Positions 6,785-11,277 of a DNA stretch of 11,277 nt are shown here, in pieces. Each line of letters opens with the position of its first letter. Position 1 is the first letter of the stretch. The stretch comes from an uncultured bacterium (GTDB taxonomy: Bacteria > Patescibacteriota > Saccharimonadia > Saccharimonadales > Saccharimonadaceae): contig USNP01000010.1 of the NCBI GenBank assembly GCA_900556165.1, forward strand, positions 1 through 11,277, given 5' to 3'. The translations under genes and the position numbers were made by a program. The notes under the pieces are model-generated. The model did not search any database, was not told where the DNA came from, and saw nothing but the letters and a program-made list of their open reading frames with translations.

Positions 6785-8185
6785 TTATTGATATTCCCAA
6801 AAACTTTTCTTTGGAGTATCGCGCAAAATGATATTTTTCGAAAGTAGTTCATCGCGAATTTCGTCGCTTTTCGCCCAATTTTTTTCTGCACGTGCATTGG
6901 TTCTTTCGATTATTTTCATCTTAATTTCATCTGGAATATCTGGAGTTGAGGTGGTTAAATTCAAACCTAAAAGTTCATCGATAAATTCTATAAGTTCAAG
7001 CAAATTGCTGTAATTTAGTTTTTCGGGATTTGCTTTTATAATTTCACCAAAAATTTCATCAATTTTCGCAAGAGCTTTTGGTGTGTCGAGATTATCATTC
7101 ACTTCTTCGAGAATTATTTGTTTGGTAGCAAGGCTTGGAATTGTGCCATCGTTCCCCTTAACCTGCCAGCGAAGGCTTGCGATATTTTGCCAGTTTTTAA
7201 GCCGATTTTGTGCCGATTTGAGGTTTTCGAAACTAAAATTACTTTCGGTTCGATATTGGCTTTGTAGCACAAACATTTTAAAATCCATTGGTGAAAATCC
7301 TTGCGAAATGATTTGTTCTAAAGTAAAGCCATTACCAAGCGATTTCGAAATTTTTTTACCTTCACTGGTCATATGGTTACAGTGAAGCCAATAATTCGAA
7401 AAAGTTTTTCCGGTGAAAGTTTCGCTTTGTGCGATTTCGTCGGTGTGGTGGAGTGGAATATGATCAATTCCGCCGGTATGAATATCTATTGTTTCACCCA
7501 AAGTGTTAATTGCGATTGCCGAGCATTCCAAATGCCAGCCTGGAAAACCCATTCGTCCGCAATGTTCCCATTCCATTCCACGTTTTTGATCTTTTGGTGA
7601 CCATTTCCAAAGTGCAAAATCGCTAAGATTTTTCTTTTCAGGGTTAAAATTCACCCGCGCGCCAGCTTTGAGGTTTTCCAGATCAAGATGAGCAAAATCT
7701 GCATATTTTGGAAATTTAGCCGTGTCGAAATAAATTCCATCGCTGGTTTTATAGGTAAAGCCTTTTTTCGAAAGATCTTCAATAATAGCTATTTGCTCAG
7801 GGATAAAATCTGTTGCTTTCGAAAGATTTTCAGGTGTGATCAAATTGAGATCACGCATCCCTTTCAAGAATTCGTTCGTGTAAAATTCTGCAACTTCCCA
7901 GACAGTTTTTCCCTCTCGTCGCGCGCCTTTTTCGAGTTTGTCTTCACCTTCATCTTCATCAGAAACCAAATGTCCAACATCAGTAATATTCATTGTGCGA
8001 GTTACATTATAACCATTCAACTGTAAAGTTCGCACCAAAATATCCCAATAGATAAAAGCAACCCAATTGCCAATGTGTGGGCTGGCATAAACAGTTGGCC
8101 CACAGGTGTAGACTTTGACATTTTCAGGATTAATCGGTTTAAATTCTTCGATTTTTCGGCTGGGAGTGTTATAGAATTTCAACAT
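6785..8185 (-). CDS. cysS: Cysteinyl-tRNA synthetase
   Basis: Class I aminoacyl-tRNA synthetase that charges tRNA-Cys, 466 aa, the normal length. The zinc site for cysteine recognition is seen as C28 (YTCGPTVY), C221 (GWHLECSAIA), H246 or H247, and E250. The ATP signature HIGH appears as PHIGN (36-40) and KMSKS as KISKS (278-282), both tolerated variants. The GGIDHIPLHHTDEIAQSE segment (238-255) replaces the common FPHHENE form but keeps the histidine and glutamate ligands. The remainder to residue 466 is the helical anticodon-binding region (DALR-like). ATG 8185 is supported by an extended -10 nine bases upstream. It is transcribed from its own promoter directly after the rplA terminator. 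Confidence 0.97.
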   Translation of the reverse strand: MLKFYNTPSRKIEEFKPINPENVKVYTCGPTVYASPHIGNWVAFIYWDILVRTLQLNGYNVTRTMNITDVGHLVSDEDEGEDKLEKGARREGKTVWEVAEFYTNEFLKGMRDLNLITPENLSKATDFIPEQIAIIEDLSKKGFTYKTSDGIYFDTAKFPKYADFAHLDLENLKAGARVNFNPEKKNLSDFALWKWSPKDQKRGMEWEHCGRMGFPGWHLECSAIAINTLGETIDIHTGGIDHIPLHHTDEIAQSETFTGKTFSNYWLHCNHMTSEGKKISKSLGNGFTLEQIISQGFSPMDFKMFVLQSQYRTESNFSFENLKSAQNRLKNWQNIASLRWQVKGNDGTIPSLATKQIILEEVNDNLDTPKALAKIDEIFGEIIKANPEKLNYSNLLELIEFIDELLGLNLTTSTPDIPDEIKMKIIERTNARAEKNWAKSDEIRDELLSKNIILRDTPKKSFWEYQ

Positions 8186-8194
8186 AATAAAACT

Positions 8195-8200
8195 ATTTTA
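8195..8200 (-). promoter_or_regulatory. Extended -10 of cysS
   Basis: On the minus strand TGA precedes TAAAAT, nine bases before the ATG. The 14 bases from GATAAAATAGTTTT are identical to those at the wall-enzyme promoter. The -35 region (TTTTCT) is poor and lies inside the T tract of the rplA terminator. Confidence 0.6.
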
Positions 8201-8210
8201 TCATAAAATC

Positions 8211-8246
8211 GGTAAAAAGAAAAACTCACCAGATCGGCGAGTTTTT
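8211..8246 (-). terminator. Rho-independent terminator of rplA
   Basis: On the minus strand AAAAACTCGCC / GGTGAGTTTTT makes an 11-pair stem (one G-T) around GATCT. It is followed by TTTTTCTTTTT, 14 bases after the rplA stop. Confidence 0.88.
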
Positions 8247-8260
8247 CGAAAGGTTTAAAA

Positions 8261-9292
8261 CTAAGCAATTGGATTTTCAGTTTTAATGCTTGGACCTTGT
8301 GAAGTTGCGATTGAAACGCTTTTCACATAAGCACCTTTGATTGAAGATGGTTTTTGTGAAGCAAGACTGTCGAAGAATGCTTTTGCGTTTTCTTCAAGTT
8401 TTTCAACACCAAATGAAACTTTTCCAACTGAAAGGTGAACGATCGCTTGCTTATCTACGCGATATTCAACTTTTCCGGCTTTAGCTTCAGAAACAGCTTT
8501 TGCAACATCGGTGGCAACTGTTCCGGCTTTAGGGTTTGGCATCAATCCGCGTGGACCAAGAAGTCGTGCATATTTACCAAGTTTTGGCATATAGGCTGGA
8601 GTTGCGATGAGAACATCAAAGTTCAATTCTTCTTTGTCGAGTTGTTTTAGGAATTCTTCATCACCAACGATATTTGCACCAGCATCTTTAGCTGCTTTGT
8701 GTTCACCTTCTGGTGCAAAAACAGCAACTTTCACGTCTTTACCAGTTCCGTTTGGCAAGATAACTGTTGAACGAATATTTTGGTCAGCTTGTCGTGGATC
8801 AACACTAAGTCGTGCGTGAATTTCTACTGATGCGTCGAATTTTGCTGGGTTAGTTTCAGTCGCAAGTTTAAGAGCATCAGATAGGTTGTAAACAGTATCT
8901 TTCTCAACTTTTTTTGCAACTTCTTGGTATTTTTTACCTCGTCGTTCGATTCGTGGTCGAGTGATTGGTTTTGGACCTTTTTTTACGATAGTTTCTGAGC
9001 CATCCAATGGAGTTGTGTCACCAGCAGCTTTTCGAGCTTCTTTTGCTTCTTTTTCAGCCACTTCTTCGGCGTGTTTTTTGCTGCGTTTTCCGCTTTTCGC
9101 AAATTTTTCAGAAACTTCAACTGCCTCTTCAACAATTTCCGCAACTTCAACTGCTTCAACGATTTCTTCTGCGATTTCAGCAGCTTCTGCACCTTTGATT
9201 GCTTCATTAATTTCAGCAATTGTCATTTTTTCGGAAACTTCAAGCCCAAGAGCTTTAGCTTCTTCTATAAGATCGGCTTTTTTCTTTGCCAT
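8261..9292 (-). CDS. rplA: 50S ribosomal protein L1 (uL1) with long N-terminal extension
   Basis: uL1 forms the mobile L1 stalk of the large subunit, helps release deacylated tRNA and, in many bacteria, represses its own operon. The 343-aa product has a normal L1 core from about residue 116 to the end, including the signature LGPRGLMPNPKAGTV (245-259). The first 115 residues are extra: typical bacterial L1 is about 230 aa. Residues 5-33 (ADLIEEAKALGLEVSEKM...) resemble a HeH/LEM or SAP-like helix-extension-helix. Residues 34-62 are a Glu/Ala/Val repeat (VEAVEVAE, VEEAVEVSE), and 63-115 are highly charged, turning basic. ATG 9292 is chosen because AAAGGA lies seven bases upstream; an earlier in-frame start would cover the leader. 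The gene is monocistronic, not next to rplK as is usual. TAG is the only non-TAA stop in the window. Confidence 0.95.
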   Translation of the reverse strand: MAKKKADLIEEAKALGLEVSEKMTIAEINEAIKGAEAAEIAEEIVEAVEVAEIVEEAVEVSEKFAKSGKRSKKHAEEVAEKEAKEARKAAGDTTPLDGSETIVKKGPKPITRPRIERRGKKYQEVAKKVEKDTVYNLSDALKLATETNPAKFDASVEIHARLSVDPRQADQNIRSTVILPNGTGKDVKVAVFAPEGEHKAAKDAGANIVGDEEFLKQLDKEELNFDVLIATPAYMPKLGKYARLLGPRGLMPNPKAGTVATDVAKAVSEAKAGKVEYRVDKQAIVHLSVGKVSFGVEKLEENAKAFFDSLASQKPSSIKGAYVKSVSIATSQGPSIKTENPIA

Positions 9293-9299
9293 TTTCTTA

Positions 9300-9305
9300 T
9301 CCTTT
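9300..9305 (-). promoter_or_regulatory. Ribosome binding site of rplA
   Basis: AAAGGA on the minus strand, seven bases before the ATG at 9292, fixes the L1 start at MAKKKADL rather than at an ATG 15 codons upstream. Confidence 0.8.
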
Positions 9306-9308
9306 CTG

Positions 9309-9333
9309 TGGTAATAACGGCTTGTGCCTCCCA
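9309..9333 (-). promoter_or_regulatory. Possible L1-binding (autoregulatory) structure in the rplA leader
   Basis: Just before the Shine-Dalgarno the leader reads UGG-GA-GGC-ACAA-GCC-GUUAUUA-CCA. It can fold as two short stems joined by an asymmetric internal loop. Architectures of this kind mimic the L1 site on 23S rRNA in L1-regulated messages. The pairing is visible; the role is inferred, and the stems are short. Confidence 0.35.
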
Positions 9334-9354
9334 ACATTGATTAGTAACTTTACA

Positions 9355-9383
9355 ATTTTAGCAGATCTTAATCAAAAAATCAA
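9355..9383 (-). promoter_or_regulatory. Promoter of rplA
   Basis: On the minus strand TTGATT (9383-9378), a 17-bp spacer and TAAAAT (9360-9355) with a TGC extension. The start near 9348 gives a leader of about 55 nt that contains the possible L1 site and the Shine-Dalgarno. Confidence 0.78.
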
Positions 9384-9435
9384 GCTCTATAAAATTTAGG
9401 GATATACTAAAAACATATACAAATATTTAAAAGTA

Positions 9436-9464
9436 TTGACTCGGTGTTAAAGGTGTGGTAAACT
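9436..9464 (+). promoter_or_regulatory. Near-consensus promoter with no protein gene downstream
   Basis: TTGACT (9436-9441), a 17-bp spacer and TAAACT (9459-9464) with a TGG extension: one of the best sigma-70 promoters in the window. The start would be near 9471. It diverges from the rplA promoter, whose -35 ends 53 bp away. No believable protein start follows; the transcript would run into the terminator at 9611-9655. Confidence 0.7.
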
Positions 9465-9540
9465 AATATTGTTGCCTCATTTTTTTTGGGATAGTACTTT
9501 ACCACTTATTTACAATTTTATTTTTCAAGAAATTGATAAA

Positions 9541-9578
9541 ATAAAAAATCATCTAAATATTGGCGTATTTAGATGATT
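9541..9578 (-). terminator. Perfect hairpin; terminator if read on the minus strand
   Basis: The 13-pair hairpin 9547-9559 / 9566-9578 is followed by TTTTTTATTTT only on the minus strand, so leftward transcripts would end here. The nearest minus-strand gene upstream is the DHH phosphoesterase, 420 bp away beyond the tRNA, and no minus promoter is convincing nearer. On the plus strand the same hairpin is simply part of the candidate RNA. Confidence 0.45.
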
Positions 9579-9610
9579 CGAACGTGATAAGTGTAATGAT
9601 AATTTTGCTT

Positions 9611-9655
9611 AACGACGCTTTTTGTGATACTTCTTGCGTCGTTTTCTTTTATTTT
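9611..9655 (+). terminator. Rho-independent terminator of the candidate ncRNA
   Basis: AACGACGC (9611-9618) pairs perfectly with GCGTCGTT (9636-9643) across a 17-base loop and is followed by TTTTCTTTTATTTT. The GC-rich stem stands out in a very AT-rich stretch. Confidence 0.65.
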
Positions 9656-9667
9656 ATACGCCGTATA
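9655..9667. repeat. 13-bp palindrome (possible operator)
   Basis: TATACG-C-CGTATA is perfectly symmetric around one base. It lies between the ncRNA terminator and the tRNA-Glu promoter. It could be a dimeric regulator's binding site, but no second copy or partner gene is visible. Nothing else is recognised in 9668-9721. Confidence 0.3.
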
Positions 9668-9721
9668 GAATTATATTTTGAGTTGTGTGGAGCTTTTGGT
9701 GTTGGAATGCAGGGTTAAATA

Positions 9722-9750
9722 TTGACTTTATTATTAAAATTTGCTAAAAT
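9722..9750 (+). promoter_or_regulatory. Promoter of tRNA-Glu
   Basis: TTGACT (9722-9727), a 17-bp spacer and TAAAAT (9745-9750) with a TGC extension, ending nine bases before the first base of the mature tRNA. Confidence 0.85.
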
Positions 9751-9759
9751 TATACTATT

Positions 9760-9834
9760 GGCTTCATCGTCTAACGGTTAGGACACAAGGTTCTCATCCT
9801 TGCAATCGGGGTTCGATTCCCCGTGAGGTCACCA
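9760..9834 (+). tRNA. tRNA-Glu (anticodon CTC), CCA encoded
   Basis: A complete cloverleaf of 72 nt plus an encoded CCA. The acceptor stem is GGCTTCA / TGAGGTC with two G-U pairs. The D arm is closed by GTC/GAC with the GG of the loop, and the anticodon stem is CAAGG / CCTTG. The seven-base loop TTCTCAT gives anticodon CTC, which reads GAG. The T arm is CGGGG-TTCGATT-CCCCG, with discriminator A and CCA at 9832-9834. A near-consensus promoter precedes it and a terminator follows, so it is a single-gene transcript. Small genomes often manage with tRNA-Glu(TTC) alone, so a TTC species is probably encoded elsewhere. Confidence 0.97.
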
Positions 9835-9845
9835 GAACGAGAATT

Positions 9846-9876
9846 AACTGCTTCGTATAAATGAAGCAGTTTTTTA
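9846..9876 (+). terminator. Rho-independent terminator of tRNA-Glu
   Basis: AACTGCTTC (9846-9854) pairs perfectly with GAAGCAGTT (9863-9871) around GTATAAAT and runs into six Ts, 12 bases after the tRNA CCA. Confidence 0.9.
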
Positions 9877-9880
9877 TATA

Positions 9881-9905
9881 CCTGCAGTAGGTACGATTCT
9901 GCAGG
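9881..9905. repeat. Inverted repeat beyond the tRNA terminator
   Basis: CCTGCAG (9881-9887) and CTGCAGG (9899-9905) can pair around an 11-base loop. Each arm also contains the self-palindrome CTGCAG. The plus strand continues GATATTTTTG, so it may be a weak backup terminator. From 9906 to 9996 I see no gene, promoter or clear repeat. Confidence 0.4.
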
Positions 9906-9996
9906 GATATTTTTGTTGCTCCAATTGAACAATTTCGTATAGATCACCTGAGGACTAGTAAAGCCTCTAAATGTGAAACTTAACAATTTGGCTATA

Positions 9997-10974
9997 TTAA
10001 TTAAAGATTTTGTCGCAACAAGTTATCAGTTCGCGCAGAATTTCATCATAATTCTCATAAACACGAAAACCAGCTGCATAAGCATGTCCACCACCACCAA
10101 AATACCCCGCGATATCTGTAGCTATTGGTGAATTTGTTCGAACTTTCCCCGTTAATTTACCGTCTGGATAAGTTTTGATTGCCACGCAAGCCTCAACACC
10201 TTCTACCATTCGCATTTCGTCGATCACTAAAACACTTGGGTTGTATTTATCTGAATATTCTTTAATTTCATTCCAAGGAATGCTTACAACAGCCAATTTT
10301 CCATCCAAAAAATACTCAATTCGTCGAATTAACTCACCTTTATATGCTAAAATTTCGGGCGCTTTTTTCGAAAGTTCGCGCCGATCTTCTTCGAGTCGAG
10401 CAGAATTCGCACCAAGTTTTGTTAATTCACCCGCGATTTTGAAAGTTCTAGCAGAAGTATTGCTAGTTGAAAGCCCTAGAGTATCGCTAAAAATCGCACC
10501 AAGTAGATCTTGGGCGGCAGTTTCACTGATCGTCCAATTATTCGCGTTTGAAATTTCAAAAATCACTTCACCCGCAGAACTCGCCTCTTTCAAGATTAGT
10601 TCGTGATTAAAAGTTAAATCTGGCGTCGCGTCCGTGTGGTGGTCAATTACTAAAACTGGCGTTTTTTCAAGGAGGTTTTTATAAAGCGGATCTTCAATAA
10701 CTTTCGAAAGCAAAGTATTGCTCGTTGTATCGACGATAATGAAAAGGTCGAATTTTTCGTAAATTGAAGTTTCAACTCGATCCCAGCCATTAAAATATCG
10801 CAAATATTTTGGGATATCAACTGGGCAAAAAAGTTTAACTGTTTTACAGAGACCGCTCAGAATTTCTTCTAAAGCTAAAGCTGAACCCAAACTGTCGCCA
10901 TCTGGGTTTTCGGCCTGAATAACGCAAATCCTCTCTGCATTTTCGATCATTTTTTTTGCGTTTTCGAATTCCAT
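9997..10974 (-). CDS. DHH/DHHA1 phosphoesterase, NrnA-like
   Basis: Manganese-type phosphoesterase of 325 aa from the family that includes NrnA (nanoRNase and pAp phosphatase) and cyclic-dinucleotide phosphodiesterases. It is predicted to finish the breakdown of short RNAs or signalling dinucleotides in the cytoplasm. Motifs are NPDGDSLGS at 23-31 (D25, D27), IIVDTTS with D82, the name-giving DHH at 111-113, FSDT with D164, and in the DHHA1 domain GGGGHAYAAG at 293-302, which holds the substrate. The histidine normally three residues before the first PD is alanine here (A21), a notable departure at the metal site. ATG 10974 overlaps the recR stop as TAATG, so translation is coupled to recR. 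No terminator directly follows. NrnA and GdpP-type activities cannot be told apart by reading, but there are no membrane, PAS or GGDEF parts as in GdpP. Confidence 0.9.
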   Translation of the reverse strand: MEFENAKKMIENAERICVIQAENPDGDSLGSALALEEILSGLCKTVKLFCPVDIPKYLRYFNGWDRVETSIYEKFDLFIIVDTTSNTLLSKVIEDPLYKNLLEKTPVLVIDHHTDATPDLTFNHELILKEASSAGEVIFEISNANNWTISETAAQDLLGAIFSDTLGLSTSNTSARTFKIAGELTKLGANSARLEEDRRELSKKAPEILAYKGELIRRIEYFLDGKLAVVSIPWNEIKEYSDKYNPSVLVIDEMRMVEGVEACVAIKTYPDGKLTGKVRTNSPIATDIAGYFGGGGHAYAAGFRVYENYDEILRELITCCDKIFN

Positions 10975-11277
10975 TAAATCGCCTTTCTTCCTTCTAATGC
11001 ATGACTTAAAGTAATTTGATCAGCATATTCAAGATCAACTCCTACCGGTAAACCGCGCGCAAGTCGTGAAATTACAAGATTTTCAAATCCTTTTTCACGT
11101 AAGAAATTTTGAATATAGAGGGCGGTGCTTTCGCCTTCAACGCTGGCATTTGTTGCAATAATTATCTCTTGAACATTGTCATTTTTGATTCTTTCGGCCA
11201 ACTCACGAATATGGAGTTGTTCAGGCATAACTCCATTAATCGGCGAAATTACTCCACCTAAAACGTGATAAGTCCCA
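10974..11277 (-). CDS. recR: Recombination mediator RecR (C-terminal 100 residues; 5' end outside window)
   Basis: RecR acts with RecO and RecF to load RecA on single-stranded gaps. The readable part is the Toprim domain and tail. YHVLGGVISPINGVMPEQL is the RecR Toprim opening (YFVLGG.LSPLDGI in relatives). ATNASVEGESTALYI carries the Toprim acidic patch, ISRLARGLPVGVDLEYAD the conserved R.A.G.P.G.ELEY region, and TLSHALEGRKAI the end. The frame stays open to the window edge, so the N-terminal helix-hairpin-helix and zinc finger lie beyond it; the ATG at 11228 is internal. It ends TAATG with the DHH gene, showing an operon. The usual bacterial partner of recR, dnaX or the YbaB family, is not seen here but could lie just outside. 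Confidence 0.95.
   Translation of the reverse strand, partial: GTYHVLGGVISPINGVMPEQLHIRELAERIKNDNVQEIIIATNASVEGESTALYIQNFLREKGFENLVISRLARGLPVGVDLEYADQITLSHALEGRKAI

Larger units (their letters stand above)
9471..9655 (+). ncRNA. Candidate structured small RNA, about 180 nt
   Basis: The stretch between a near-consensus promoter and a terminator hairpin on the same strand holds no supported protein gene but several nested complementary arms. These are CACTTAT (9503-9509) with ATAAGTG (9587-9593); TTTTATTTT (9516-9524) with AAAATAAAA (9538-9546); and a perfect 13-pair hairpin, 9547-9559 with 9566-9578, around loop TTGGCG. Together they make a closing stem enclosing two hairpins, then a free segment and the terminator. 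I cannot match it to tmRNA, RNase P RNA, SRP RNA or a riboswitch class; a 6S-like role is possible but unsupported. The arms are AT-rich, so some pairing could be chance, and the central hairpin may instead serve as a terminator for the opposite strand. Confidence 0.45.

Noticed and set aside
9608..9651. Minus-strand tail reading KRRKKYHKKRR then stop, resembling a tiny basic ribosomal protein (AURKAIP1/COX24-like)
   Set aside because: An in-frame TAA lies just upstream and there is no start codon between. The repeated KRR comes from the two arms of the terminator hairpin AACGACGC / GCGTCGTT.
9596..9718. Plus-strand ORF of 40 codons inside the gap before tRNA-Glu
   Set aside because: No Shine-Dalgarno or correctly spaced -10, it reads through a terminator hairpin, and its composition is unlike the real genes.
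9760..9905. tRNA-Glu with nearby inverted repeat as an integration site for a mobile element
   Set aside because: The tRNA is complete, no second copy of its 3' end is seen, no integrase is present, and flanking genes are housekeeping.
9771..9986. Minus-strand ORF of 71 codons ending in a GNRTPIARMRTL-like tail
   Set aside because: It is the complement of the tRNA-Glu gene and its terminator. This peptide pattern is a familiar spurious product of antisense tRNA sequence.
62..11277. Recoded UGA (Gly), as in Gracilibacteria or Absconditabacteria
   Set aside because: All full-length genes read through with the standard code and have no in-frame TGA. Ends are TAA except rplA (TAG), so the data fit the standard code.
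1..11277. CRISPR arrays, insertion sequences, prophage or defence genes
   Set aside because: No spaced direct repeats, transposase, phage or restriction motifs were found on either strand. The repeated TTCGAA sites are scattered and irregular.

Overview
The window looks like a piece of a compact, AT-rich chromosome (GC by eye roughly 35-40%) from the Candidate Phyla Radiation (Patescibacteria), most likely a Candidatus Saccharibacteria (TM7) relative. The reasons are tightly packed housekeeping genes, a type IV pilin typical of that group, lineage-style protein variants (KsgA 'LGQHWL', CysS 'IPLHHTDE', PcrA 'GDDWQSIY') and an L1 protein with a long N-terminal extension. UGA is neither used as a stop nor found inside genes, so there is no sign of the UGA=Gly code of Gracilibacteria/Absconditabacteria. 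The assignment is inference; no 16S is present.

Layout. 1-4318 is a minus-strand block: the first codons of an unknown gene at the left edge, rsmA/ksgA, an RpfB/YabE-like cell-wall enzyme whose stop overlaps the rsmA start (TAATG), and a PcrA/UvrD helicase. Divergent from the helicase are a 161-aa protein of unknown function (+), a type IV prepilin (+) with its own promoter, 5' hairpin, Shine-Dalgarno and terminator, and an AI-2E family transporter (+). A two-way terminator separates this from minus-strand cysS and rplA (L1). 9293-9759 is the one large gene-free stretch. It holds the rplA leader and promoter, a divergent near-consensus promoter that would make a roughly 180-nt structured RNA (candidate new ncRNA), and the promoter of tRNA-Glu(CTC). 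The right end is a minus-strand recR-DHH phosphoesterase operon, again coupled by TAATG; recR is cut by the window edge.

How the parts fit. Most genes are for information processing: 16S methylation, Cys-tRNA synthesis, L1, tRNA-Glu, repair helicase, RecR and an oligonucleotide/cyclic-dinucleotide phosphoesterase. Two face the outside: the wall hydrolase and the pilin.

The most interesting signals are: (1) a recurring promoter design, TGn-TANANT followed by exactly 6 nt and then ATG, implying leaderless mRNAs, while pilin and L1 instead have long leaders with Shine-Dalgarno sites; (2) the promoter-to-terminator ncRNA candidate at 9471-9655; (3) an L1 protein with about 115 extra N-terminal residues; (4) a roughly eight-fold excess of the palindrome TTCGAA; (5) the loss of the motif I histidine in the DHH phosphoesterase.
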